From the NCBI GenBank assembly GCA_025458735.1, contig JALORV010000046.1:1-7867 (forward strand): 7,867 nucleotides of DNA, given 5' to 3'. This document shows positions 1 through 6,390 of the stretch, piece after piece. The notes beneath the pieces are model-generated. The model searched no databases and was not told the origin of the DNA. It saw nothing but the letters and a program-made list of their open reading frames with translations. The position numbers and the translations under genes are program-made. Each line of letters begins with the position of its first letter. Position 1 is the first letter of the stretch. The DNA comes from Burkholderiaceae bacterium (GTDB lineage: Bacteria > Pseudomonadota > Gammaproteobacteria > Burkholderiales > Burkholderiaceae).

Positions 1-837
1 CCCGTCGTCGATGCGGTCCACGCCAAGGGTGGCAAGGTGTTCGTGCAGCTGATGCACACCGGCCGCGTCAGCCATCTGGCCAACCTGCCGGCCGGCGCGC
101 AGGTGCTCGGCCCCACGGCCGAGGTCTGTCCCGGCGAGATGTACACCGACTCGCAGGGCATGCAAGCCCACAGCCCACCGCGCGAGATGTCCACGGCCGA
201 CATCGACCGCACCGTCGCCGAATACGCGGCGTCCGCCCGGCTCGCGGTGGAAGCCGGTTTCGACGGCATCGAGCTGCACGCCGCGAACGGCTACTTGATC
301 GAGCAGTTCCTCAACGCCAACGTGAACCGCCGCACCGACAGCTACGGCGCCGGCATCGAAGGCCGCAACCGCTTCGCGCTGGCCATCGCTGGCGCCACGG
401 CGGCGGCCATCGGCGCCCATCGCGTCGGCATCCGGCTGTCGCCCTACGGCGTGTTCAACAGCACCGGAGGGTTTGCCGACGTGGAGGTGCAGTACCTGGC
501 GCTGACCCAGCAACTGTCGGACCTGGGCCTGCTGTACCTGCACGTGCTGGACCATTCGGCAATGGGTGCGCCGGCGGTGCCCGCCGAATTGAAGTCTCGC
601 CTTCGCGCCGCCTTCCGGGGTCTGTTCATCCTGGCTGGCGGCTTCGATCGAACGAGCGCCGAGCGTGCGCTGCAGGCAGGTCAGGCGGATCTGATTGCCT
701 TTGCCCGACCGTTCCTCGCCAACCCGGACCTGGTGGCACGCATGCAGTCCGACGCCGCACTGAATGCCGTGGACGCGCAGACCTTCTACACACCGGGAGC
801 GAAGGGCTACACGGACTATCCGGCGCTTGCGGCTTGA
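1..837 (+). CDS. Old Yellow Enzyme family FMN-dependent ene-reductase (NemA-like), 5' end outside window
   Basis: FMN-dependent, NAD(P)H-using enzyme of the alkene reductase / N-ethylmaleimide reductase type, which reduces activated C=C bonds or nitro compounds in the cytoplasm. The frame is open from base 1, so the 278 visible codons are a 3' part; family members have about 360 residues, so roughly 85 N-terminal residues lie to the left. Seen directly: a QLxHTGRVSH strand near codon 16, the active-site signature H-A-A-N-G-Y with His at 277-279, Asn at 286-288 and Tyr at 292-294 (same spacing as H191/N194/Y196 of yeast OYE1), and an AGGFDRTSAERAL...DLIAFARPFLANPDL C-terminal barrel segment that binds the FMN phosphate. 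The residue between QL and HTGR is Met, where NemA/PETN-reductase enzymes have Trp. It is followed by an alpha/beta hydrolase on the same strand, probably one operon. The first in-window start codon (GTG at 37) is internal and not the real start. Physiological substrate unknown. Confidence 0.93.
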   Translation, partial: PVVDAVHAKGGKVFVQLMHTGRVSHLANLPAGAQVLGPTAEVCPGEMYTDSQGMQAHSPPREMSTADIDRTVAEYAASARLAVEAGFDGIELHAANGYLIEQFLNANVNRRTDSYGAGIEGRNRFALAIAGATAAAIGAHRVGIRLSPYGVFNSTGGFADVEVQYLALTQQLSDLGLLYLHVLDHSAMGAPAVPAELKSRLRAAFRGLFILAGGFDRTSAERALQAGQADLIAFARPFLANPDLVARMQSDAALNAVDAQTFYTPGAKGYTDYPALAA

Positions 838-872
838 TCGGTGTGGCCGATCGACCCACGCGCAACCCCGCC

Positions 873-1739
873 ATGAACGCAGCGCAGGATTCGACGGTGA
901 CGTGGAAGAACGTCCCCACGCGGACGGTCACCGCAGGTGGTGTGAGCTTCGCCTACCGGGAACTTGGTGCGGACCATCCCGGTCCGCCGGTCGTGTTCCT
1001 CATCCACCTGGCGGCTGTTCTGGACAACTGGGACCCCCGCATCGTCGACGGCATCGCAGCAAAGCACCGCGTGATCACGTTCGACAACCGCGGCGTCGGC
1101 GCGTCGAGCGGAGCGCCGGCGACGTCGATGGAAGAGATGGCCCGGGACGCGATCACGTTCATAAAGGCCATGGGCTTCGATCAGGTCGATCTCTTCGGGT
1201 TTTCGATGGGTGGCATGGTGGCGCAGGAGATCGTGCTGATGGCACCGCAACTGGTGCGCCGCATGATCCTCACCGGCACGGGCCCGGCCGGCGGCGAAGG
1301 CATCAGCCAGGTCGCCCGTGTGACCTACCTCGACATGCTGCGCGGCTGGCTCAGCTTTCAGGACCCGAAGCAGTTTCTGTTCTTCACCCGGTCACCCGAC
1401 GGCATCCGTGCCGGCAAGGAGTTTCTGGCGCGGCTGAAGGAGCGCTCGGACGACCGCGACAAGAAGATCACGATCGCCGCGCTGCAGGCGCAGTTGAAGG
1501 CGCTGCGCCGCTGGGGCGAGAAGGCAGCTGCGGATCTGTCGAAGGTGCATCACCCGGTGCTGGTCGCCAACGGCGACGGCGATCGCATGGTCCCGAGCCG
1601 GAACACGCGGGACCTGGCGCGGCGGCTGCCGAACAGCGAACTCATCGTCTATCCCGATTCAGGACACGGTGCGGTGTTCCAGTTCCATGCCGACTTCGTG
1701 CCCAGGGCACTTGCGTTCCTTTCGCGATCAGCCGGGTGA
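873..1739 (+). CDS. alpha/beta hydrolase
   Basis: Soluble alpha/beta-hydrolase-fold protein of 288 residues with a complete catalytic set: nucleophile elbow GFSMGG with Ser111 (codon 1203-1205), acid Asp237 in GDGDRMVP, and His265 in DSGHG. The N-terminal half carries LIHLAAVLDNWDP and FDNRGVGASSG. The usual His-Gly oxyanion turn is His-Leu here, which I recall as common in this subgroup of non-heme haloperoxidase/esterase-like hydrolases. I chose the ATG at 873. An in-frame TTG at 834 overlaps the OYE stop codon and would add 13 poorly conserved-looking residues; neither start has a clear Shine-Dalgarno sequence. The 35-nt gap after the ene-reductase suggests co-transcription, so it may hydrolyse an ester, lactone or enol-lactone made in the same pathway; that role is inference. 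Its 3' end faces the thioesterase pseudogene on the other strand. Confidence 0.9.
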   Translation: MNAAQDSTVTWKNVPTRTVTAGGVSFAYRELGADHPGPPVVFLIHLAAVLDNWDPRIVDGIAAKHRVITFDNRGVGASSGAPATSMEEMARDAITFIKAMGFDQVDLFGFSMGGMVAQEIVLMAPQLVRRMILTGTGPAGGEGISQVARVTYLDMLRGWLSFQDPKQFLFFTRSPDGIRAGKEFLARLKERSDDRDKKITIAALQAQLKALRRWGEKAAADLSKVHHPVLVANGDGDRMVPSRNTRDLARRLPNSELIVYPDSGHGAVFQFHADFVPRALAFLSRSAG

Positions 1740-1800
1740 TTGCGGGTGTACCGCTGGCTGTTGCCGGCAGTGGCCAACGTCCGTGCCGATGTGGCCGTAG

Positions 1801-2188
1801 CGGCTCGCGGATGCAAGCCTGGACCGATGCTTTGATGAAGCCCCCGGTGGCGACCAGCTCTTCTCTCTTGCGCCGCCACGGTGAACAGTTCGCAGGCCGT
1901 GAAGACTTGAGTCTTGCCCGCCCGGACGACCCTCGCCCGCGCGATGAATTGCTCGCCCTGAGCTGGCCGCAGGCAGTTCTGCGAGAAGTGCGCTGCCAGC
2001 ACGCCAGGGCCGGCGACAGTCACGGCCGCAAAGCCGCAGGCGGTGTCGATGAGGGCGCCGATCAGCCCGGCGTGCAGGAAGCCGCTGTATTGCCCAAACT
2101 CGCCGCGCCAGGGCATGACGAGTTCGACCTGCCCTGCCGATGCCGATTTCACCTCCAAGCCGCACCAGCGGTTGAAGCCGGCAGCCGT
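1801..2188 (-). pseudogene. PaaI-type hotdog-fold acyl-CoA thioesterase, frameshifted and without a good start
   Basis: The family hydrolyses acyl- or aryl-CoA thioesters. The minus strand reads FNRWCGLEV, ELVMPWRGEF, then GFLHAGLIGALIDTACG (the HxG/Asp hotdog motif), then FSQNCLRPAQGE and CELFTVAAQE. At that point the frame leaves the family pattern. The expected ending ELVATGGFIKAS is present but in a different frame, entered at the purine-rich stretch complementary to 1857-1869; removing one base there restores VAAQEKELVATGG. At the 5' end the codon after the upstream SDR stop (TGA, 2189-2191) is ACG, and the first conventional start in frame is TTG at 2158, after the conserved FNRWCG. So both start and reading frame look damaged. 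The restored frame has no stop until 1642, so the 3' limit given here is where similarity fades. It lies directly behind the headless SDR in the TetR1 unit. A single sequencing error could explain the frameshift but not the start. Confidence 0.75.
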
Positions 2189-2593
2189 TCACCACTTCGC
2201 GTTCCAGGGCCGCAGCACCACCTCGAAGGCCCAGGCCGACCGGTGCTGGCGATACAGCTGCAGATACATCTCGGCGGTGCGGTCCGGGTCGGCCATGTTG
2301 TCGTCGGTGGTCGTGCCCGCCAGCCGGTGTGCAGGGCTGCCGTCGCCCTGCCGCCAGCCCACCGCGGCATCGATCGGCACGTTGACCACATGGATGCCCT
2401 GCGGCATCAGCTCGCGCGCCATGCTTTGCGCCAACCCGGTCTTGGCCTGGCAGGCCATCGCGAACGCGCCGCTGGCCGCAAAGCCCTTCAGCGCCGCGCT
2501 GGCGTTGATGAAGACGATCGTTCCCTTCGCGCCGTTGGCATCCGGCGTATTCGCCTGCATCAGCCGCGCAGCCTGCTGCCCGCTCAGGCCGGC
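2189..2593 (-). pseudogene. C-terminal half of an SDR oxidoreductase, N-terminal NAD(P)-binding half missing
   Basis: Remnant of a short-chain dehydrogenase/reductase. The reading frame begins right after the TetR1 stop codon (2594-2596) and runs without interruption: GLSGQQAARLMQANTPD, then GTIVFINASAALKG (the active-site Ser strand), AMACQAKTGLAQSMAREL, PQGIHVVNVPIDAAVGW, and the end FEVVLRPWNAKW. An ATG at 2560 gives 123 residues. About 115 N-terminal residues, including the whole glycine-rich cofactor loop and the NNAG-type strand, are absent, so it should not bind NAD(P). The SDR Lys is present (K40 from the ATG), but the residue four before it is Ala, not Tyr. The ending LRPW..xW matches that of the intact SDR at 3370-4098, so the two are related. 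A perfect 10-bp tandem repeat sits exactly at the junction with TetR1. Most likely a deletion product; a short expressed protein from 2560 cannot be excluded. Confidence 0.85.
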
Positions 2594-2601
2594 TCAGGCC
2601 G
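2582..2601. repeat. 10-bp perfect tandem direct repeat at the TetR1/SDR-remnant junction
   Basis: GCTCAGGCCG occurs twice back to back (2582-2591 and 2592-2601). It spans the TetR1 stop codon and the first codons of the headless SDR, exactly where the SDR lost its N-terminal half. It may mark slippage or the rearrangement breakpoint. Confidence 0.85.
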
Positions 2602-3172
2602 CTTCGGTGCGGTTCAGCGCCAGCAGGCGGTCGCGTACCGACTTCAGCAGCGCGTCGGACTTCTTCGGGTCGGTCTGCACCCGTGCCAGCAGCACGGCGC
2701 CGACCATCGCGCTCATCGCGAGCATGGCGTCGCCCTCGTCCCGGCTGTGCATCGATTGCGCGAGCTGGCCGACGAATTCGTCGATGTGTGTCGACATGAC
2801 CGCGCGTGAGGCGACGTCGGCGCGGGCGACGTCCGACGCCAGCGCGGCGATCGCACAGCCGCTGGTGCGCGCATCCCGGTGCGCGCGGCTGACATAGCCC
2901 CGCACCCGGGTCTCGTAGCTGCGCGGCGCGTCGCCGGGCTTCACGCCGGTGGTGGCCGTCTTGGCGCCTTCGACCAGTGCACGCTCCAGCGCCTGCGCCA
3001 GCAACTCGGAGCGCGACTCGAAGTGGTTGTAGAAGCCGCCGTGAGTGAGCTCCACGCTGCGCATCAGCTTGCCGACACTGATCGACTCCAAGCCGTTGTC
3101 GCGCACCTGGTCGGCCGCCTGGCGCAGGATCTTCTCCCGGCTGTGTGCCTTGTCTGCCTGCGAATGCCCCAT
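2594..3172 (-). CDS. TetR/AcrR-family transcriptional repressor (TetR1)
   Basis: One-component regulator of 192 residues: N-terminal TetR helix-turn-helix (about residues 13-60, with SVGKLMRSVELTHGGFYNHF as the HTH core) and an all-alpha ligand/dimerisation domain containing GCAIAALASD (105-114), typical of one TetR subgroup. I chose the ATG whose complement is 3170-3172 because AGGAG lies 6 nt upstream and the start is 13 residues before the first DNA-binding helix; the frame stays open further upstream but there runs through the promoter. A perfect TATAAT -10 (complement of 3209-3214) lies about 30 nt before the start, and a 14-bp palindrome (3231-3244) lies where the -35 would be, which fits autorepression. 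It diverges from the SDR/isomerase operon at 3370 and probably controls it too. Ligand unknown. Its HTH and GCxxAALAS segment resemble TetR2. Confidence 0.93.
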   Translation of the reverse strand: MGHSQADKAHSREKILRQAADQVRDNGLESISVGKLMRSVELTHGGFYNHFESRSELLAQALERALVEGAKTATTGVKPGDAPRSYETRVRGYVSRAHRDARTSGCAIAALASDVARADVASRAVMSTHIDEFVGQLAQSMHSRDEGDAMLAMSAMVGAVLLARVQTDPKKSDALLKSVRDRLLALNRTEAA

Positions 3173-3196
3173 GCCGTGCTCCTGGATGTCGGTGCC

Positions 3197-3225
3197 TTGA
3201 CTGTGTGAATTATATTCGTCATACT
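3197..3225 (+). promoter_or_regulatory. Putative sigma70 promoter for the SDR/isomerase operon
   Basis: TTGACT (3197-3202), 17-bp spacer, CATACT (3220-3225). Transcription would start near 3232, inside the palindromic operator at 3231-3244, so a bound repressor would block initiation. Predicted by eye. Confidence 0.45.
3209..3214 (-). promoter_or_regulatory. -10 element of the TetR1 promoter
   Basis: On the minus strand these bases read TATAAT, a perfect -10. The start point would be near 3202, giving a leader of about 30 nt that contains the AGGAG ribosome site. The matching -35 position (about 3232-3237) has a poor hexamer and is covered by the palindrome. The AT-rich patch stands out from the GC-rich surroundings. 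Confidence 0.5.
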
Positions 3226-3230
3226 GGAAA

Positions 3231-3244
3231 ATGATGATCATCAT
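3231..3244. promoter_or_regulatory. TetR operator palindrome, copy 1 (divergent tetR1/SDR promoter)
   Basis: ATGATGATCATCAT is a perfect 14-bp inverted repeat. It overlaps the -35 region of TetR1 and the predicted start point of the SDR operon, so one site could control both directions. The identical core occurs at 7322-7335, and a variant at 6653-6666. Binding by TetR1 is inferred from position. Confidence 0.7.
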
Positions 3245-3359
3245 CCGGAATAGACCGCGATTGTCGTCGTCCACGCCCACCGGCAAGCTGCTGAAGGGCG
3301 TGATGAAGACGATGGCGCAACAAGCGGCCGACGCCACCACGGCGTCGGCTGCACCCTGA
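3231..3359 (+). other. Small 42-codon ORF in the leader of the SDR operon, coding status uncertain
   Basis: ATG at 3231 (second ATG at 3234) opens a frame ending at TGA 3357-3359, with the SDR ribosome site overlapping the stop. The first residues are encoded by the operator palindrome and are unlikely to be meaningful. The rest contains STPTGKLLKGVMKTMAQQA, faintly like the C-terminal PxxxxGK lysine motif of AMP-forming acyl-CoA ligases, so it may be the tail of a lost upstream gene. It has no ribosome site of its own. It could equally be chance open frame. Confidence 0.2.
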
Positions 3360-3369
3360 AGGAGAAAGC

Positions 3370-4098
3370 ATGGCTGATCCCAAAGCCGTCCTCGTCATCG
3401 GCGCGGGCGACGCGACCGGCGGCGCGATCGCGCGGCGTTTTGCGCGCGAGGGCTACATCGCCTGTGTGACGCGGCGCAGCGCCGACAAGCTCGAGCCGCT
3501 GGTGCAACGCATCCGCGCCGAAGGCGGGCAGGCGCACGCCTTCGGCAGCGATGCGCGCAAGGAAGAGGCGATGATCGCGCTGGTCGAGGGCATCGAGCGC
3601 GACATCGCACCGATCGAGGTGGCGGTGTTCAACATCGGCGCCAACGTTCGCTTCGGCATCACCGAGACCACCTCGCGCGTCTACCAGAAGGTGTGGGAGA
3701 TGGCCTGCTTCAGCGGCTTCCTCATGGGCCGCGAAACGGCGAAGGTGATGCTCACGCGCGGGCGCGGCACCATCATCTTCACCGGCGCCACCGCCAGCCT
3801 GCGCGGCCGCGAAGGTTTTGCCGCCTTCGCCGGCGCCAAGCATGCGCTGCGTGCGCTGGCGCAGAGCATGGCGCGCGAGCTGTGGCCGAAGAACATCCAT
3901 GTCGCGCATCCGGTCATCGACGGGGCGATCGATACCGAATGGATCCGCAGCAACTTCCCCGAGCGCTACGCGCTGAAGGAGCAGCAGGGCATCGTCAGCC
4001 CCGACAGCATCGCCGAGGCCTACTGGCAGATCCATATGCAGCCGCGCGACGCCTGGACCCACGAGACCGAGCTGCGGCCGTGGATCGAAAGCTGGTGA
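3370..4098 (+). CDS. Atypical SDR-family oxidoreductase
   Basis: Short-chain dehydrogenase/reductase of 242 residues, intact from start to stop. Cofactor loop GAGDATGGAIARRF (11-24) is in the place of TGxxxGxG; the NNAG-like strand reads FNIGANV (87-93); the active-site strand TIIFTGATASLRG ends near Ser143; Lys157 lies in FAGAKHALRALAQSMAREL. The residue four before Lys157 is Phe153 instead of the catalytic Tyr, and GIHVAHxVIDGxIDT-like IHVAHPVIDGAIDTEW follows. I recall this Tyr-less pattern as a recurring SDR subgroup of unclear chemistry. The ATG at 3370 has AAGGAG 5 nt upstream, a strong site. It is first in an operon with the isomerase at 4150, divergent from TetR1. The C-terminus ELRPWIESW is related to that of the headless SDR at 2189. 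Substrate unknown; a role as an alcohol/ketone redox enzyme of a catabolic pathway is inference. Confidence 0.92.
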   Translation: MADPKAVLVIGAGDATGGAIARRFAREGYIACVTRRSADKLEPLVQRIRAEGGQAHAFGSDARKEEAMIALVEGIERDIAPIEVAVFNIGANVRFGITETTSRVYQKVWEMACFSGFLMGRETAKVMLTRGRGTIIFTGATASLRGREGFAAFAGAKHALRALAQSMARELWPKNIHVAHPVIDGAIDTEWIRSNFPERYALKEQQGIVSPDSIAEAYWQIHMQPRDAWTHETELRPWIESW

Positions 4099-4149
4099 TC
4101 CGCGCCGCGCCGTCTTGACTCAGATCCATTGCCAACCAAGAGACAAACG

Positions 4150-4767
4150 ATGAAACCCGTGAAGGTCGAGTTCCTGTTCGATTTCGGCAGCCCCAATGCC
4201 TACCTGTGCCACAAGCTGATCCCGGCCATCGAAGCGCGCACCGGCGCCCGCTTCGAGTACGTGCCGATCCTGCTCGGGGGCTTGTTCAAGCTGGCCAACA
4301 ACCGCTCGCCCGTCGAGGCCTTCGCGGCCATCCCGAACAAGCGCGCCTACGAGAACCTGGAGATGCAGCGCTTCATCACCAGGCACGGGCTGACGCGCTT
4401 CAAGTTCAACCCGTTCTTCCCGGTGAATACGCTGAAGATCATGCGCGGTGCCTGCGCCGCGCAGAAGCTCGGCTGCCTGGCAGCCTACGTCGACGTGGTC
4501 TTCCCGGCCATGTGGGAAGAGGGCAAGAACATGGACGACGTGGCGGTGATCGCGGCCACGCTCAGCGCGGGCGGCCTGGACGCCGCAAAGATCTTCGAGC
4601 TGTCGCAGGACCCGCAGGTCAAGGACATGTTGCTGAAGAACACCCAGTCCGCCCACGACCGCGGCGCCTTCGGTTCGCCCAGCTTCCTGGTCGGCGATCA
4701 GCTGTGGTTCGGCAAGGACCGGTTGCGCGATGTCGAGGAGGAGATCCTGCGCGTGGCCTCGGCATGA
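4150..4767 (+). CDS. DsbA/GST-kappa family protein, 2-hydroxychromene-2-carboxylate isomerase-like
   Basis: Thioredoxin-fold protein of 205 residues. Family members such as NahD isomerise 2-hydroxychromene-2-carboxylate with glutathione in naphthalene breakdown; many relatives act on other, unknown compounds. Seen: strand EFLFDFGSPNAYL with the catalytic-type Ser14 in place of the CxxC of true DsbA, then the helical insert typical of GST-kappa (about 45-165), then GAFGSPSFLVGDQLWFGKDRL (172-192) with the cis-Pro and return strand. No signal peptide, so it is cytoplasmic. I chose the ATG at 4150, directly before the first strand; a TTG at 4129 would add seven residues. Only a weak purine stretch (AAGAGA) precedes it. 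It lies 51 nt after the SDR and probably shares its promoter and operator. Its stop is followed by the crotonase remnant. Confidence 0.92.
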   Translation: MKPVKVEFLFDFGSPNAYLCHKLIPAIEARTGARFEYVPILLGGLFKLANNRSPVEAFAAIPNKRAYENLEMQRFITRHGLTRFKFNPFFPVNTLKIMRGACAAQKLGCLAAYVDVVFPAMWEEGKNMDDVAVIAATLSAGGLDAAKIFELSQDPQVKDMLLKNTQSAHDRGAFGSPSFLVGDQLWFGKDRLRDVEEEILRVASA

Positions 4768-4824
4768 GGTCGCTGGCCGTGGTCGCCGGTCTGTGCCCCT
4801 GCACCGGGTCCGAGTCTTGCGCCG

Positions 4825-4945
4825 GCGGCCGGTGCCGGGCTGTCGATTGCGCTGGCCTGCGACCTGCGCATCGCTGCACGGCGACCATACGGAAGCCGTG
4901 CGTGCGTTCGTCGAGAAGCGCGCGCCGAACTTCGGGAAGAAGTGA
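4825..4945 (+). pseudogene. Collapsed enoyl-CoA hydratase/isomerase (crotonase) remnant
   Basis: Two crotonase pieces abut in different frames. Bases 4825-4878 read AAGAGLSIALACDLRIAA, the oxyanion-hole and core-helix signature found mid-protein in enoyl-CoA hydratases. From 4877, in another frame, the sequence reads HGDHTEAVRAFVEKRAPNFGKK and a TGA at 4943-4945, the normal C-terminus of the same family. Between these, a full gene has about 130-150 residues that are missing here, including the second catalytic Glu region. The N-terminal hundred residues are also gone; the 57 bp after the isomerase stop show nothing recognisable. The remnant was probably the third gene of the SDR/isomerase operon, implying that the pathway used CoA thioesters. 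It is non-functional as it stands. A misassembly that dropped a segment is an alternative. Confidence 0.8.
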
Positions 4946-4982
4946 TCGACGTTCATCCTTCGCTCCTGCGCGGAGCCTGCGC

Positions 4983-6383
4983 CTATCGCGCCCAGCTGCC
5001 GAACTTGATCGCAGCGGCGATGATCAAGCCATAGAGACCCAGACTTGCTGCGACCACGACGAAGAAGCCGCTCGCCGACGTCTGCAGCACATGCACGCAG
5101 ACCCAGCCGCCCAATGCGACGATGACCAGCCGGGCGACGCTGCCGGCCAGCGGCCAGAACATGCGTCCTGCCCCCTGCGAGGCAAAGAACAAGGCCAGTC
5201 CGAAGCCGTACAGCCCATAGCAGGCGCCGACGATGCGCAGGTACGAGGCGCCGAACTCGCGCACCGCCGCATCCTGCGTGAACAGGTTCATCCACAGTGC
5301 CGGGGCAATCGCCGTGGTCAGCCCGATGCCGCCGGTGATGGCGGCGACGATGGCCGCGCCCAGCCAGGCCACGCGCAAAGCGCGCTTCGCATTGCCGGCG
5401 CCCATGTTGGTCGCGACCATCGCCGTCAGCGCCGTGCCGAAGCCGAAGGCAATGGGCACCAGGATGTATTCGAGCCGCGCCGCCACCCCGTACCCGGCCA
5501 GCGCCGCCGTGCCGAAACTGCCGACGAAGGCGGTGGCCACGGCGATCGACGCATTGCTGACGATCGGACTCATCGATGCCGGCACGCCCACGCGCAGGAT
5601 GTCGCGCACCAGCGGCGCGTGCAGCCGCCAGGGCGATCGGTTCAAGGCCGCCGCCGCATCGCGGCGCAGCAGATGCGCGGCCAGCAGCAGCGCGGCGGCG
5701 CCGTTGGCGATGAGCAGGCTGATCGCGGCGCCGGGCACGCCCAGGCCAGGGATCGGGCCCCAGCCGAACACCAGCGTCGGGCACAGCACCAGGTGGATCA
5801 GCGCCGTCAGCACCAGCAGCAGCGCCGGCAGCAGCATATTGCCCTCGCCGCGCACCACGGCGCCCAGCACGTTGGTGGCCCAGATGACGATGGCGCCGCC
5901 GAACAGCACGTTGGAATAGGCCAGTGCCGCGTCGAGCGCCGCGCCGCGTCCGCCCATGGCTGCGTACACGCCGCGGCCGAAGCCGAGCAGCACGAGCGTG
6001 AACGCGGCCGCCAGCACCCCGGCGATGAACAGCGACTGCTGCGCCAGGCGGCCGGCCTCGTCGCCGCGCCCAGCGCCCAGCGCACGTGCGACAGCGGCGG
6101 TGACGGCACCGCCGATGCCGCCGCCCGACATCTGCATCATCAGCATCGAAAGCGGAAAGACCAGCGCAATGCCGGCCAGCGCATCGGCGCCCAACTTGCC
6201 GAGGATGTAGCCGTCGTAGCCGATGACGACCGTCATCGCGAACAGGCCGATCACATTGGGCGTGGCCAGGCGCAGCAGCGTCGGTAGCACCGGCCCATGC
6301 AGCATCTGCTGCGTGCGTGATGTGGCCGGCGAGACGGCAGGTGCTGCGGCGCTTGCCTCGACGGGCGTGATCAGGGCACTCAT
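4983..6383 (-). CDS. MATE-family multidrug/toxin efflux transporter
   Basis: Inner-membrane cation-coupled antiporter of 466 residues, the usual length for MATE proteins. The hydrophobic profile fits 12 membrane helices in two six-helix halves. Family features seen: a short Ala-rich cytoplasmic N-terminus, TPNVIGLFAMTVV (41-53) opening helix 1, LGADALAGIALVFPLSM (64-80), MQMSGGGIGGAVTAAVARALGAG (83-105), and in the second half VPASMSPIVSNASI and FGFGTALTAMVATNMGAGN. I chose the ATG complementary to 6381-6383; upstream in-frame sequence up to 6482 overlaps the SDR remnant and is polar. The start lies 7 nt after that remnant's stop, so both belong to one transcript, with the palindrome at 6653-6666 upstream of it. 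Exporting a pathway substrate, product or inducer is the plausible role, inferred from position. Convergent with the crotonase remnant. Confidence 0.94.
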   Translation of the reverse strand: MSALITPVEASAAAPAVSPATSRTQQMLHGPVLPTLLRLATPNVIGLFAMTVVIGYDGYILGKLGADALAGIALVFPLSMLMMQMSGGGIGGAVTAAVARALGAGRGDEAGRLAQQSLFIAGVLAAAFTLVLLGFGRGVYAAMGGRGAALDAALAYSNVLFGGAIVIWATNVLGAVVRGEGNMLLPALLLVLTALIHLVLCPTLVFGWGPIPGLGVPGAAISLLIANGAAALLLAAHLLRRDAAAALNRSPWRLHAPLVRDILRVGVPASMSPIVSNASIAVATAFVGSFGTAALAGYGVAARLEYILVPIAFGFGTALTAMVATNMGAGNAKRALRVAWLGAAIVAAITGGIGLTTAIAPALWMNLFTQDAAVREFGASYLRIVGACYGLYGFGLALFFASQGAGRMFWPLAGSVARLVIVALGGWVCVHVLQTSASGFFVVVAASLGLYGLIIAAAIKFGSWAR

Positions 6384-6390
6384 GCGGGCC

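Noticed and set aside
764..2809. Very long plus-strand open frame of 681 codons across the hydrolase and the thioesterase region
   Set aside because: Arg/Pro/His-rich composition with no motifs; it is a shadow of the hydrolase on one strand and the thioesterase/SDR on the other, produced by high GC.
2594..3340. TetR1 extended at its N-terminus to 248 residues
   Set aside because: The extension would be encoded by the promoter and operator region; the ATG at 3172 has a good ribosome site and fits the family length.
4962..4976. GCTCC-TGCGC-GGAGC hairpin between the convergent crotonase remnant and MATE, as a terminator
   Set aside because: The stem is only 5 bp with no T-run on either strand; chance is likely in GC-rich DNA.
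4120..5784. 554-codon minus-strand open frame
   Set aside because: Out-of-frame shadow of MATE and antisense of the isomerase; no domain pattern.
6223..6236. ATGACGACCGTCAT, a near match to the operator
   Set aside because: It has a central mismatch and lies inside the MATE coding region (codons for MTVVI), with no promoter context.
4206..6287. 693-codon plus-strand open frame antisense to the MATE gene
   Set aside because: Low-complexity Arg/Gln/His-rich translation; the minus strand encodes a clear MATE transporter.
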